Shown: piece after piece, positions 1-8,371 of the stretch
Position numbering within the stretch: position 1 is the stretch's first letter
Layout: every line of letters starts with the position of its first letter
From: Azoarcus sp. Aa7
GTDB taxonomy: Bacteria > Pseudomonadota > Gammaproteobacteria > Burkholderiales > Rhodocyclaceae
Assembly (NCBI RefSeq): GCF_014822185.1
Contig: NZ_QVLR01000030.1
Span: 37,463-101,462, forward strand
DNA: 64,000 bases
Direction: 5' to 3'
Made by a program: the position numbers and the translations under genes
The notes under the pieces: generated by a model
Told to the model about the DNA's origin: nothing
What the model saw: only the letters and a program-made list of their open reading frames with translations
Database searches by the model: none

Positions 1-553
1 CGCCGATGCGGGCGCGCACGTCGTCGGGCAGCATGTAGCCGGCCGAGTCGGTGATGTAGATGCAGTTCGCGCCGTAGCTCTCCATCAGCTTCGCCTGCGC
101 GACGAGCCCTTCGGGGCTGTTCATGTGCGCCATCATCAGGAAGCCGACGGTATCCATCCCGAGCTTGCGCGCCATGCCGATATGCTGTTCGGAGACGTCC
201 GCCTCGGTGCAGTGGGTCGCGACGCGGATCGTCGACACTCCCAGCCCGTGCGCCATCTTCAGGTGATCGACGGTGCCGATCCCCGGCAGCAGCAGCGCCG
301 ACACGCGGGCGCGCTTCATCAGCGGCACGACCGCGCCGAGGTATTCCTCGTCCGTGTGCGCCGGGAAGCCGTAGTTCACCGACGAGCCGCCCAGGCCGTC
401 GCCGTGCGTGACCTCGATCAGCGGCACGCCGGCCTCGTCCAGCCCGCAAGCGATGGTCTTCATCTGTTCGAGCGTCATCAGGTGACGCTTCGGATGCATG
501 CCGTCCCGCAGGGTCATGTCATGGACGGTGATTTTCCTGCCGTGCAGATCCAT
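1..553 (-). CDS. 4-hydroxy-2-oxovalerate aldolase, N-terminal part (HsaF/DmpG/BphI type), cut by window edge
   Basis: The enzyme splits 4-hydroxy-2-oxoacids into pyruvate and an aldehyde, which is channelled to the partner acetaldehyde dehydrogenase. About 184 residues are visible. They begin [20 protein letters not shown], whose TLRDGMH segment is the metal/substrate motif of the DRE-TIM aldolase family. HGDGLGG and THCTEAD follow, also typical of the DmpG group. The start at 553 lies 10 bp after the stop of the acetaldehyde dehydrogenase gene, the usual order for this heteromeric pair. The gene runs off the left edge, so the C-terminal half cannot be judged. The operon carries HsaB-like and hydratase genes, so a role in degrading the ring A/B fragment of steroids is inferred; other meta-cleavage pathways use the same enzyme. 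Confidence 0.93.
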   Translation of the reverse strand, partial: MDLHGRKITVHDMTLRDGMHPKRHLMTLEQMKTIACGLDEAGVPLIEVTHGDGLGGSSVNYGFPAHTDEEYLGAVVPLMKRARVSALLLPGIGTVDHLKMAHGLGVSTIRVATHCTEADVSEQHIGMARKLGMDTVGFLMMAHMNSPEGLVAQAKLMESYGANCIYITDSAGYMLPDDVRARIG

Positions 554-563
554 GGCCGGCTCC

Positions 564-1565
564 TTACGCTGCGACGGGTTGGGGGGCGACGGGCACGAGC
601 ACGAGCTCGCCCTTGAGGATTTCCTCGGCGAACATCTCGGCAGTGCGCGCCGCGGCGGCGGTCATGATGTCGAGGTTGCCGGCGTACTTCGGCAGGTAGT
701 CGCCGAGCCCTTCGACCTCGAGGAAGACCGACACGCGATTGCCGTCGAAAACCGGCCCGTTTACGAGGCGGTAGCCCGGCACGTACTTCTGCACCTCCGC
801 GATCATTCTGTGGATGGATGCGGTGATCGCCGCCTGATCGGGTTCGGACTCGGTCAGGCAATGCACCGTGTCGCGCATCATCAGCGGCGGTTCGGCCGGA
901 TTGATGACGACGATGGCCTTGCCCTTCTTCGCGCCGCCGACTCGTTCGACCGCAGCTGCGGTGGTGCGCGTGAACTCGTCGATGTTCTTGCGCGTGCCGG
1001 GACCGACCGACCGCGAGGACACCGTCGCGATGATTTCGCCATAGGCCACCGGCTGCACGCGCGAGATCGCCGCGACCATTGGGATCGTCGCCTGCCCGCC
1101 GCAGGTCACCATGTTCACGTTCATCTCAGAGAGTAGGCCCCCACGCTCACTGCGTTCGCTGCCCCCCGAGGGGGCGCGGCCGTCTTGGGGGCGGCCCGGC
1201 GACGGCCGGCCGACATGCTCGACCAGATTCACCGGCGGCACGCAATAGGGGCCGATCGCCGCGGGCGTCAGGTCGATCATCAGCACGCCCAGCTCGTTGA
1301 GCTTGCGGCTGTTCTCGGCGTGCACATAGGCGCTGGTCGCATCGAAAGCGATCTGGATGTCGTCCGCCTTCACGTGCGGCAGCAGGCCATCGACGCCTTC
1401 CGCGGTCGTCTTCAGGCCCATCTCGCGAGCACGCACCAGGCCGTCCGACTCGGGGTCGATGCCGACCATCCACACCGGCTCCAGCACCGGGCTGCGTTGC
1501 AGCTTGTACAGCAGGTCGGTGCCGATGTTCCCCGGCCCGATCAGTGCGCAGCGGATCTTTTTCAT
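564..1565 (-). CDS. Acetaldehyde dehydrogenase (acylating), HsaG/DmpF/BphJ type, with an in-frame repeat insertion
   Basis: It oxidises acetaldehyde or propanaldehyde from the adjacent aldolase to the acyl-CoA using NAD and CoA. The N-terminus has the NAD-binding pattern [10 protein letters not shown]. The catalytic cysteine is C155 in [12 protein letters not shown], followed by [13 protein letters not shown] and [12 protein letters not shown] near the end. The family usually has about 300-312 residues; this protein has 333. The excess is an arginine, glycine and serine-rich stretch at about residues 118-145, just before the catalytic cysteine, encoded by a palindromic repeat at 1134-1210. 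The reading frame stays open through it, so the gene is not obviously broken, but the insert lies next to the active site and its effect is unknown. It lies between the hydratase (99 bp gap) and the aldolase (10 bp gap). Confidence 0.92.
   Translation of the reverse strand: MKKIRCALIGPGNIGTDLLYKLQRSPVLEPVWMVGIDPESDGLVRAREMGLKTTAEGVDGLLPHVKADDIQIAFDATSAYVHAENSRKLNELGVLMIDLTPAAIGPYCVPPVNLVEHVGRPSPGRPQDGRAPSGGSERSERGGLLSEMNVNMVTCGGQATIPMVAAISRVQPVAYGEIIATVSSRSVGPGTRKNIDEFTRTTAAAVERVGGAKKGKAIVVINPAEPPLMMRDTVHCLTESEPDQAAITASIHRMIAEVQKYVPGYRLVNGPVFDGNRVSVFLEVEGLGDYLPKYAGNLDIMTAAAARTAEMFAEEILKGELVLVPVAPQPVAA
1134..1210. repeat. Palindromic GC-rich repeat inside the acetaldehyde dehydrogenase gene
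   Basis: The stretch has a tight hairpin at 1161-1175 (GCCCCC, loop CGA, GGGGGC). Outer arms GGCCCCCA and TGGGGGCGGCC flank it. It looks like the intergenic palindromic repeats of Azoarcus-type genomes, but here it is read in frame, adding about 26 residues to the dehydrogenase. The repeat class is recalled from general knowledge, not checked by search. Confidence 0.7.
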
Positions 1566-1664
1566 TATGTTGTCCTTGCAGGGTTCTCTGTTGGGGTGGC
1601 GCAGCGCACGCGACGCGGAGGAGGAGAGCGATGGGTTTCGCGCCGCGTGCCTGCAACCGGAAAA

Positions 1665-2456
1665 CTACGGCGCGAAGCCGATCGAGCAGCCGCCCAGGCC
1701 CTCGATCCGCATCGTGAAGCGGTCGCCCGCGACAACGGGTACCAGCGGGGCGAGCGAACCCGACAGGATCAGCTCGCCCTTGCGGAACGGGATGCCGAAC
1801 TCACCCAGCGTGTTCGCGAGCCACGCCACGGCCTCCGCCGGGTGGCCCTGCACCGCCGCGCCGAAGCCGCTGCCCGCCGGCTCGCCGTTGCGGAACATCT
1901 CCATGTGCAGCGCCGCGAGGTCCAGCCCGCGCGGGTCGACGTGCTCACGCCCGACCACGAACACGCCGCAAGAGGCGTTGTCGGCGACGGTGTCCTGGAT
2001 GTGGATCTTCCACGCATCGATGCGCGAATCGACGATCTCGAAGCACGGCGCGACCCATTCGGTCGCCGCCAGCACGTCGTCGCGCGTCACGCCGGGCCCG
2101 CGCAGATCCGCCTTCAGCATGAAGGCGATCTCGCCCTCGGCGCGCGGCTGGATCAGCGGATAGTCCTTCAGGCTGATCGTCGCGCCGTCGTCGAACAGCA
2201 TCGCGTCGGTCAGGAAGCCAAAGTCCGGCTGATGCACGTCCAGCATGTCCTGCACAGCCTTGCTCGTGACGCCGATCTTCTTGCCGATCACGCGCTCCCC
2301 GTCAGCCTCGCGCCGCTGCAGCAGGCGCAGCGAGATGCGGTACGCGTCGGCGACGGACATGCCCGGGTGGCGCGAGGTGAGCGGCGACACCGTGCGCCGG
2401 CTGCGCAGGGCGGCATGCAGTTCGTCGCCCAGGGTTTCGATCAGGGTTGCATCCAT
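1665..2456 (-). CDS. 2-hydroxypenta-2,4-dienoate hydratase (HsaE/TesE/MhpD family)
   Basis: It adds water to 2-hydroxy-2,4-dienoates to give 4-hydroxy-2-oxo acids, the substrate of the downstream aldolase. The 263 residues match the family length. Typical segments are GKKIGVTSKAVQDML, QPDFGFLTD, the metal-binding acidic pattern RAEGEIAFML, and a glycine-rich end (GELILSGSLAPLVPV). The start at 2456 (MDATLIETLGDEL) was chosen because a longer reading overlaps the upstream SDR. It lies 44 bp after the SDR stop and is in the same operon as HsaB and the aldolase/dehydrogenase pair. The exact side-chain length of its substrate cannot be read from sequence. Confidence 0.93.
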   Translation of the reverse strand: MDATLIETLGDELHAALRSRRTVSPLTSRHPGMSVADAYRISLRLLQRREADGERVIGKKIGVTSKAVQDMLDVHQPDFGFLTDAMLFDDGATISLKDYPLIQPRAEGEIAFMLKADLRGPGVTRDDVLAATEWVAPCFEIVDSRIDAWKIHIQDTVADNASCGVFVVGREHVDPRGLDLAALHMEMFRNGEPAGSGFGAAVQGHPAEAVAWLANTLGEFGIPFRKGELILSGSLAPLVPVVAGDRFTMRIEGLGGCSIGFAP

Positions 2457-2500
2457 GCTTGTCGTTCTTTCTTCATCTCTGTCGGGATTGTGTGCGCTGC

Positions 2501-3274
2501 TCAGCCGGGCCAGACGCTCGATTCGGCGCCGCCATCGACCTCGATGACCTTCCCGGTCACCCAACGCGATGCGTCCGAGGCGAGGTAGAGCGCCGCGGCG
2601 GCGATGTCCTCGGTCTCGCCAAGGCTCTGCAGCGGGGTGTTCTTGATCATTCCGTCGCGCATCTCGGCCGGCAGCACGCGGTTGAGCGCATCGGTGAGAA
2701 TCGGTCCCGGCGCGATCGCGTTCACGCGCACCTGCGGCGCGAAATCCTGCGCGAGCAGGCGCGTCAGTTGCGTCAGCGCCGCCTTCGCGGTGCCGTAGGC
2801 GCTGAAGTGCGGCTGCGCATAGCGCGCGGCGCCCGAGGTGATGTTGATGATGTTGCCCGCACCGGCCTCGCGCATCAGCGGCACGCACAGCTGGCTCAGC
2901 GCGTAGGCCGAGCTGACGTTGAAGCGGAAGACCTCCTCGAACTGCTCGGGCGTCATCTTCAGCGGATGGTTCGGTCCCGCACCGCCGGCGTTGTTCACGA
3001 GATGCGTCACGCGGCCGAACGCTTCCTGCGCCGCCGCCACGAGCGCGGCCCGCCGGGCAGCGTCATTCACGTCGCAGGACACGGCCAGCGCCCTCCGCCC
3101 CATCGCGCGCACTTCGGCCGCGACGGCCTCGACGTCGGCGAGCGTGCGCGCAGCGCACACCACGTCCGCCCCGCGCTCGGCGAAGGCCAGCGCAATCGCG
3201 CGCCCTATTCCCCGCCCCGCGCCCGTCACCACGGCCACGCGGCCTTCCATGCTGAAGCGATCGATGATGCTCAT
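2501..3274 (-). CDS. Short-chain dehydrogenase/reductase
   Basis: This is a classical SDR of 257 residues with cofactor motif TGAGRGIG at the N-terminus, NNAG in the middle, and catalytic Tyr-x3-Lys in the segment AYGTAKAAL. It ends with the usual VTGKVIEVDGGAE. It oxidises or reduces a hydroxyl/keto group using NAD(P). It is the second gene of the HsaB-hydratase-dehydrogenase-aldolase operon, 34 bp after HsaB, so a hydroxysteroid or a hydroxyacyl-CoA intermediate is a reasonable substrate, but this is inference. It is one of five SDR genes in the window. Confidence 0.88.
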   Translation of the reverse strand: MSIIDRFSMEGRVAVVTGAGRGIGRAIALAFAERGADVVCAARTLADVEAVAAEVRAMGRRALAVSCDVNDAARRAALVAAAQEAFGRVTHLVNNAGGAGPNHPLKMTPEQFEEVFRFNVSSAYALSQLCVPLMREAGAGNIINITSGAARYAQPHFSAYGTAKAALTQLTRLLAQDFAPQVRVNAIAPGPILTDALNRVLPAEMRDGMIKNTPLQSLGETEDIAAAALYLASDASRWVTGKVIEVDGGAESSVWPG

Positions 3275-3308
3275 GAATTCTCCCGATGATTGGATCGAAC
3301 GGCCCCGC

Positions 3309-4286
3309 TCAGCGCGGCGCCCACAAATCAGGCAGGCCGGGATCGGTCGCGGCGACCAGGCGCTTGAGCATCAGCTTGAGCGCCATCACGTCGCCCACCC
3401 CCAGCTTGTCCGCGAGGTTGTCCTCCTGGGCCTTTGCCAGCGCGATCTGCCGCAGCGCGACCTCGCGCCCGTCGGCCGTCAGCACGTAGCGGTTCTGCCG
3501 GCCGCGGCGCTCGCAGGCCACGAAGCGACGCTCCTCGAGCTGCGCCATCATCTCGGCGGTCGCCTCGATGCCGGTATAGCTCACGAACGCGTTGAGCTCC
3601 TCCAGCGTCAGGTCGTCGCGGATGCACAGCACCGACAGCAGGAAGAAGTTCGCCTCGTCCAGCGCATCGCCCGCGAGCATGCGGCGCAGCGCGAACAGCA
3701 TCTGATAATGGGCGCGACCGAGCAGGTAGCCGAGCAGGTCCTCGGTGTAGCTGCATTCGGGCGGTGGAGGCGCCGCAAGGCGAAGTTCGGTGCGCGGCTT
3801 GCGTGCGGCCACCGCATACTGCCCGGCCTGATACACCAGCGGCGGTTCCGGGCTGCGGTCGTAGGCATGCACCTCGCCGACGAAGATCACGTGATCGCCG
3901 CCTTCGTAGCTGAACGCAGTGCGGCACTGGAAGCGCGCTGTACACCCAGGCAGCAGCGGCGCATCGCTGATCCCCTCGTCGAGCTCGATGCCGCCGAACT
4001 TGTCCTCGCCCGGCGACGCGAAGCGGCCCGACAGCCCTTCCTGCGCCGCCGACAGTACATGCACGTTCCAGTGCTGGTGAGTCGAGAACGCCTCCAGGCT
4101 GCGGGCACTCTTCGCGAGGCTCCACAGCACCAGCGGCGGATTGAGCGAAACTGAATTGAAGCTGTTGGCGGTCACCCCCACCGGAGCCCCACCGGAGTCA
4201 CGCGTCGTGATGATCGTGACCCCGGTCGTGAAGGTGCCGAGCGCGGCACGGAACGCCTGCGGATCGAAGCTCGCTTGCGACGTCAT
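3309..4286 (-). CDS. Flavin reductase component (HsaB-like) fused to a winged-helix domain
   Basis: The N-terminal half (residues about 8-165) is a flavin reductase domain with GTFTTGVTIITT, GVTANSFNSVSLNPP and GGDHVIFVGEV, as in HsaB/HpaC reductases that give reduced flavin to a two-component monooxygenase. After a proline-rich linker, the C-terminal half (about 185-320) looks like a MarR-type winged helix: a helical part, then ERRFVACERRGRQNRYVLTADG. Plain HsaB is about 180-190 residues, so at 325 residues this is a fusion. It heads the operon that continues to the aldolase and is preceded by a consensus box at 4345-4363. The likely oxygenase partner is the HsaA-like protein at 54-55 kb. 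Whether the winged helix binds DNA or is structural is unknown. Confidence 0.85.
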   Translation of the reverse strand: MTSQASFDPQAFRAALGTFTTGVTIITTRDSGGAPVGVTANSFNSVSLNPPLVLWSLAKSARSLEAFSTHQHWNVHVLSAAQEGLSGRFASPGEDKFGGIELDEGISDAPLLPGCTARFQCRTAFSYEGGDHVIFVGEVHAYDRSPEPPLVYQAGQYAVAARKPRTELRLAAPPPPECSYTEDLLGYLLGRAHYQMLFALRRMLAGDALDEANFFLLSVLCIRDDLTLEELNAFVSYTGIEATAEMMAQLEERRFVACERRGRQNRYVLTADGREVALRQIALAKAQEDNLADKLGVGDVMALKLMLKRLVAATDPGLPDLWAPR

Positions 4287-4344
4287 CGGGGGTCTCCGGA
4301 AACAGGGAACATGGCCGCAGTATCAAAGCTGGCCAAGCCTGCAA

Positions 4345-4363
4345 CATCGTCCCAATGGACTAA
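4345..4363 (-). promoter_or_regulatory. Regulon box upstream of the HsaB operon
   Basis: The minus strand reads TTAGTCCATTGGGACGATG, a full match to the box consensus WTAGTCC-N4-GGACGATG with the inverted core GTCC-N4-GGAC. It lies 59 bp before the HsaB start, and a GATACT hexamer about 22 bp downstream could be the -10 element. It is one of at least ten such boxes. Confidence 0.72.
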
Positions 4364-4529
4364 CGCGTGCGAGGCATCGGGCAACTCCGCGTGCGTAATT
4401 CGATTTGGGCCATTTCCGTCAACCGCAACCGTCGTTCGCTCACGCAGGCAAGCCGCGATCCGTCCACAGGCAGCCAGCAGGGTGTGTTCGAGCAACCCAG
4501 GGAATGCGTGAAAAAAGCGCTACGAAAAC

Positions 4530-4545
4530 GTACAATGTTCTGTAC
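4530..4545 (+). promoter_or_regulatory. Palindromic operator of the toxin-antitoxin operon
   Basis: GTACA-N6-TGTAC forms a perfect inverted repeat 28 bp before the antitoxin start. YefM/Phd-type antitoxins are known to bind TGTAC-containing palindromes to repress their own operon. The gene's ribosome site AGGAGG follows at 4562-4567. Confidence 0.6.
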
Positions 4546-4572
4546 CTTTTTTGTGCGATTCAGGAGGCCACG

Positions 4573-4863
4573 ATGGCTATCTCCGCAAGCGACATCGTCC
4601 CGCTCTCTCACGCCCGGGCCAACTTTTCCGAACTGGCAGAAGAGGTCAAAGGCGGCGCCGAGAAGATCATCACCAAGAACGGTGAGAGCTACGTCGCCCT
4701 GATCGACGCCAACCGTCTGGACTACTACCACCAGCTGGAGCGTGAGCGGATTCATCTGCTGCTGATCGACGAGGCCGCCAAGGGACTCGACGATGTTGTC
4801 GCCGGCAAGGTGAAGGACGCCCGCAGCGTGGTTCAGTCCATCAAGCGCCGTCGCAGCGTGTGA
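4573..4863 (+). CDS. Type II antitoxin, YefM/Phd family
   Basis: This 96-residue protein begins with the Phd/YefM fold: VPLSHARANFSELAEEVKGG, then IITKNGESYVALID. This is the DNA-binding N-terminal half that also regulates the operon. The C-terminal helices (YYHQLERERIHLLLIDEAAKGLDD onwards) would wrap the toxin. The start at 4573 has a strong AGGAGG site. The ParE/RelE-like toxin gene follows 18 bp downstream. The pair sits between two catabolic operons and may stabilise the region. Confidence 0.9.
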   Translation: MAISASDIVPLSHARANFSELAEEVKGGAEKIITKNGESYVALIDANRLDYYHQLERERIHLLLIDEAAKGLDDVVAGKVKDARSVVQSIKRRRSV

Positions 4864-4881
4864 GTTGCGACGGATCTGCTT

Positions 4882-5271
4882 GTGGCAAGAAAACCGGCCG
4901 TCAAACTCACCGCGAACTTCGAGCGCAACCTCGAAGACATCGAGCGCTTCCTGACCGAAGCGGAAGTACCGCAAGCCTTCGACAGCTTGCTGGACGAACT
5001 GCTTGAAACGGTGATTCCCAACCTCGAGCGCTACCCGGACATGGGGCGCCCCTTCCTGACCCGTCAGCCGCGCTCCGTGGAGGCCACCAATGCGCTGGCA
5101 ACGCTCCGTGCAAAGTTGTCTGCACTGACAGCCGACATGGACGCCCTCCGCGAATACGTCCTCAAGGACTACCTGCTGCTCTACGCACAGGCTGGAGGCG
5201 CGATCTACCTGCTGGCCATCCGACACCAGCGACAGCTGTCGTTCGACTTCGAAGGGCACTGGAGGGCATAG
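4882..5271 (+). CDS. Type II toxin, ParE/RelE superfamily
   Basis: The 129-residue basic protein starts with KLTANFERNLEDIERFL, typical of the ParE/RelE fold, and carries RYPDMGRPFLTR, resembling the conserved mid-segment of ParE toxins. It ends with LLALRHQRQLSF-like strands (LLAIRHQRQLSFDF). The GTG start at 4882 has no strong ribosome site, so translation may be coupled to the antitoxin gene. Members either poison gyrase (ParE) or cleave mRNA (RelE); which applies here cannot be told. It is somewhat longer than the usual 95-105 residues, with extra sequence around residues 70-95. Confidence 0.85.
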   Translation: MARKPAVKLTANFERNLEDIERFLTEAEVPQAFDSLLDELLETVIPNLERYPDMGRPFLTRQPRSVEATNALATLRAKLSALTADMDALREYVLKDYLLLYAQAGGAIYLLAIRHQRQLSFDFEGHWRA

Positions 5272-5290
5272 ACCAAACGGCCGCCCCGCC

Positions 5291-5309
5291 ATGGTCCGAT
5301 CGGACGAGG
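5291..5309 (+). promoter_or_regulatory. Regulon box upstream of the aldehyde dehydrogenase-LuxR operon
   Basis: It reads ATGGTCCGATCGGACGAGG, keeping the perfect GTCC-N4-GGAC core and differing from consensus only near the ends. It lies 97 bp before the start at 5406, and TGATAGTGT about 22 bp downstream could serve as the -10 element. Confidence 0.6.
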
Positions 5310-5405
5310 CCGCCCCCCGCCGCGGGGTGATAGTGTTGCGTCCAAAGCGCAAGCCGCATTGCGCCGCGCGACACTTCTCCGACAACCCACGGGAACCGCA
5401 ACGCC

Positions 5406-6839
5406 ATGACCTCCACGGTAAGCACAGTCGCTGGCCTGAGCCAGATGCTCTCGCAGCAGAAATCCGCATTCACGGCCGCCGGCCCGGTCGGCGCCGACGA
5501 GCGCCGCGCGCGCATCCAGAGCGTGATCGACCTGCTCGTGAAGCACCACGAAGCCCTCGCGGCGGCGATGGAAGCGGACTTCGGCAACCGGCCGAAGGGC
5601 TTCTCGCTGATGAACGACGTGCTCGGCTCGCTCGCGTCGCTGAAGCACGCGCGCGACCACCTCGAAGCGTGGATGCAGAACGAGAAGCGCGCACCCTTCA
5701 CGCCCTATGACCACTTCGGCGGTGAAGCCTGGGTGATGTACCAGCCGAAGGGCTCGATCGGCGTCATCGGCACCTGGAACGCCCCGCTGTTCACGCTCCT
5801 GAGCCCGCTCGCCTACGCGCTCGCCGCGGGCAACCGCGCGATCCTGAAACCCTCCGAAATCACCCCGCGCACCGCAGCAATCGTCGCCGAGGCCTTCGCC
5901 GGCCTGATCGACCCGGCCATCGTCGGCGTCGTCACCGGCGGGCCGGATATCGGCGAAGCCTTCAGCAAGCAGCCCTTCGACCACCTCGTCTTCACCGGCA
6001 GCACCGCGGTCGGCCGCGAAGTGATGCGCAACGCGGCTGAGAACCTCGTACCGGTCACGCTCGAACTCGGCGGCAAGTCGCCGACCATCGTCGCCCGCAG
6101 TGCCGATCTCGCCACCGCCGCCTTCCGCATCGCCGCCGCCAAGGCCGCCAACGGCGGACAGTTGTGCGTGAACCCGGATGTAATCTACGCCCCGCGCGAA
6201 CGCCTGGAAGACTTCGTCGGCGCCCTCAAGAGCGCCTACGCGTCGCTATTCCCGACCATCGCCGACAATCCGGACGTCGTCGCGGTCGTCAATGCGCGCC
6301 ATCTCGCGCGCGTGGAAGGCTACGTCGACGAAGCCGCCGCGGCCGGCGCGCGCGTCGAAACCACGCCGGCACCCACCCCAGCCGATCCCGAAAACCGTCG
6401 CCGTCCGCTGCGCATCGTCATCGACCCGCCGCGCACGACCCGCATCATGCAGGAAGAGATCTTCGGACCCGCCGTGGTCGTGCTGCCTTACGACGACATC
6501 GACGCGGTCATCGCCGACATCAACGCCCGCCCCCGTCCGCTCGCGCTGTACTACTTCGGCGAGGATGCGGCCGAGCAGCAGCGCGTGCTCGAACACACCC
6601 TCTCGGGCGGCGTCACGATCAACGAAGCCATGTTCCACGCCGCGATGCAGGACGCCCCCTTCGGCGGCGTCGGCGCCTCGGGCATGGGCCACTACCACGG
6701 CCGCGAGGGCTTCATCGAGTTCAGCCACGTGCGCACCGTGTTCAAGGCCCCTGCCCACGACCCGCGCCGCGAATGGGGCACCCTGCCGCCCTACCCCGAG
6801 CACCTTCTCGCCGCGATGCAATCCCAGGTCACGCCCTGA
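5406..6839 (+). CDS. Aldehyde dehydrogenase, coniferyl-aldehyde dehydrogenase-like
   Basis: An NAD(P)-dependent aldehyde dehydrogenase of 477 residues. It has FTGSTAVGREVM for cofactor binding, the general-base glutamate E220 in LELGGKSP, and the catalytic cysteine C254 in NGGQLCVNPD. QEEIFGPAVVVLPY and PFGGVGASGMGHYHGREGF follow, all typical of the CalB/coniferyl aldehyde dehydrogenase branch. It would convert an aldehyde to the carboxylic acid, perhaps from side-chain or terpenoid/steroid alcohols; the substrate is not deducible. A LuxR-type regulator follows 37 bp downstream in the same transcription unit. A consensus box precedes it. Confidence 0.9.
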   Translation: MTSTVSTVAGLSQMLSQQKSAFTAAGPVGADERRARIQSVIDLLVKHHEALAAAMEADFGNRPKGFSLMNDVLGSLASLKHARDHLEAWMQNEKRAPFTPYDHFGGEAWVMYQPKGSIGVIGTWNAPLFTLLSPLAYALAAGNRAILKPSEITPRTAAIVAEAFAGLIDPAIVGVVTGGPDIGEAFSKQPFDHLVFTGSTAVGREVMRNAAENLVPVTLELGGKSPTIVARSADLATAAFRIAAAKAANGGQLCVNPDVIYAPRERLEDFVGALKSAYASLFPTIADNPDVVAVVNARHLARVEGYVDEAAAAGARVETTPAPTPADPENRRRPLRIVIDPPRTTRIMQEEIFGPAVVVLPYDDIDAVIADINARPRPLALYYFGEDAAEQQRVLEHTLSGGVTINEAMFHAAMQDAPFGGVGASGMGHYHGREGFIEFSHVRTVFKAPAHDPRREWGTLPPYPEHLLAAMQSQVTP

Positions 6840-6876
6840 CAGCACCGCACCGTAACCCGAGACCGGAGGATTTCCG

Positions 6877-8040
6877 ATGGCACCCGAGACCGACCTCGCA
6901 AGCCGATTCGCCGCCTCCGGTCTCGGCGTCGCCGACTACGACCACCTGATCCGGCTCGTCTACGAAGGCGTCACCGAGCCGGTGCCCTGGACGCGGCTGC
7001 TCGAGTCGCTGCGCAAGCGGCTCGACGCCAACTACGTATCGCTGATCCTGCGCCCGCCGACGCCCGAGCACCAGTGGCGCGTCGTCTTCGCCGGCGAAGC
7101 CCAGCCGGCGATCGCCTCCACGTACGAGACCTTCTTCTACGCGATGGACCCCTTCGTCAATCTGCCCGCCGACCGCATGGTCACGGTCGACGAAGTGATC
7201 AACGAGGCGGACTGGCTCAAGAGCGCCATCTACCAGGAATTCCTCAAGCCGCTCAACATCCGCTACTACATGGGCGCCGACGTCGGCGGCGGCAACGATG
7301 CAATCTGCCGCATCCGCGTCAGCCGTCCGAGCGAGTCAACCCCCTTCTCCGAGCACGAGCGCGCCCTCTGCACGCTGCTGCTGCCGCACCTGAAATGCGC
7401 CGTGCGCCTGCGCTCCGCGCACGACGCCACCGAGGCCGAACGCACCGTCTATGCCGGCGCGCTGGAGCGCCTCGCCATCGGCGCCGTCATCCTCGACAAG
7501 AAGGGCCGCGTGCTCAAGACCAACCGCGCCGCCGACGAGATCCTCGCCGAGCGCAACGGGATAAGTCTCGTGCAGGGCGGCCTCCAGGCCTCCTACGGCA
7601 GCGAGAACCGCGAGCTGCACCGCCTCATCGAACAGGCCGTCGCGGGCCACGCCGACCGCGGCCCCGGCGTCGTCGGCGCCATGTCCATCACCCGCACCGC
7701 CGGCCACGGCAACCTTGGCATCCTCGTCCGCACCGCGCCCATCACCGAGTGGTCCGAAACCGCGAACCGCCCCGCCGCCGTCGTCGTCATCCGCGACTCC
7801 GAATCCCGCGTGCAGGCCTCGCAAGCGCTGATGAAACGCCTCTACGGCCTGACCCCGGCCGAATCGACCCTCACGCTGAAGCTCCTCGACGGGCTGACCG
7901 TCGACGAAGCGGCGGAAGAACTCTCGATCAGCCGCAACACGGCGCGTTGTCAGTTGCGGGCGATCTTTGCGAAGACGGGGGTGACGCGGCAGACGGAGCT
8001 GCTGCGGCTGTTGCTGGGGGGTGTGATTCCGTTAGCTTGA
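6877..8040 (+). CDS. LuxR-family transcriptional regulator (TeiR/TesR-like)
   Basis: The 387-residue protein has a long N-terminal sensory part without a receiver domain. The C-terminal helix-turn-helix of the LuxR type covers about residues 325-385 (LTPAESTLTLKLLDGLTVDEAA, then ISRNTARCQLRAIFAKTGVTRQTEL, given here in parts). Its layout matches the steroid-inducible regulator TeiR/TesR of Comamonas. The start at 6877 is preceded by CGGAGGATTTCC. It shares the operon with the aldehyde dehydrogenase, is paralogous to the protein at 49.2-50.4 kb, and its 3' half is duplicated at 9.8-10.5 kb. It is a candidate activator for the consensus boxes; that link is inference. Confidence 0.88.
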   Translation: MAPETDLASRFAASGLGVADYDHLIRLVYEGVTEPVPWTRLLESLRKRLDANYVSLILRPPTPEHQWRVVFAGEAQPAIASTYETFFYAMDPFVNLPADRMVTVDEVINEADWLKSAIYQEFLKPLNIRYYMGADVGGGNDAICRIRVSRPSESTPFSEHERALCTLLLPHLKCAVRLRSAHDATEAERTVYAGALERLAIGAVILDKKGRVLKTNRAADEILAERNGISLVQGGLQASYGSENRELHRLIEQAVAGHADRGPGVVGAMSITRTAGHGNLGILVRTAPITEWSETANRPAAVVVIRDSESRVQASQALMKRLYGLTPAESTLTLKLLDGLTVDEAAEELSISRNTARCQLRAIFAKTGVTRQTELLRLLLGGVIPLA

Positions 8041-8371
8041 TGTACCCGAAGTAAATTAAGTTTGCAGGGCGCGACACCCTCCCCTTCAAGGGGGCGGAGG
8101 CGGGGGTTCGCGGAGCACCGCTCCGCGCCGCCTCACGCTCAATCCCGAGCGCGACGCGGTCATCCGCGACCACCTGCATGCTGAAGACAATATGCGGTTA
8201 GTCGCATGAATCAGGCGACAACTATCTTGAGGCGCTCCGGTTGGAAAATCCTGTCGAACGGCACCGGCCTTCCCGCTTAGCCTGACACGCCGCGGCGGCA
8301 CTCACGAAGAACTAGCCGCCCCTCGACGCGCGGCGTATGCTGCGCCCCTTTCCGACGACGGGCAGGCGGCA
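8041..8371. other. Intergenic region with palindromic repeat fragments, no gene seen
   Basis: No plausible gene was seen in this 331-bp gap. It holds CCCTCCCCTTCAAGGGGGCG at about 8079-8098, a half copy of the inverted repeat found complete at 60124-60217. A hairpin GCGGAGCACCGCTCCGC follows around 8116-8132. No clear promoter was found for the next gene. Confidence 0.6.

Noticed and set aside
1185..2588. Long plus-strand reading frame opposite the acetaldehyde dehydrogenase and hydratase genes
   Set aside because: It is arginine, histidine and alanine-rich shadow sequence of high GC DNA opposite well-conserved genes. The same applies to other long antisense frames, for example 16063-17874 and 45928-48177.
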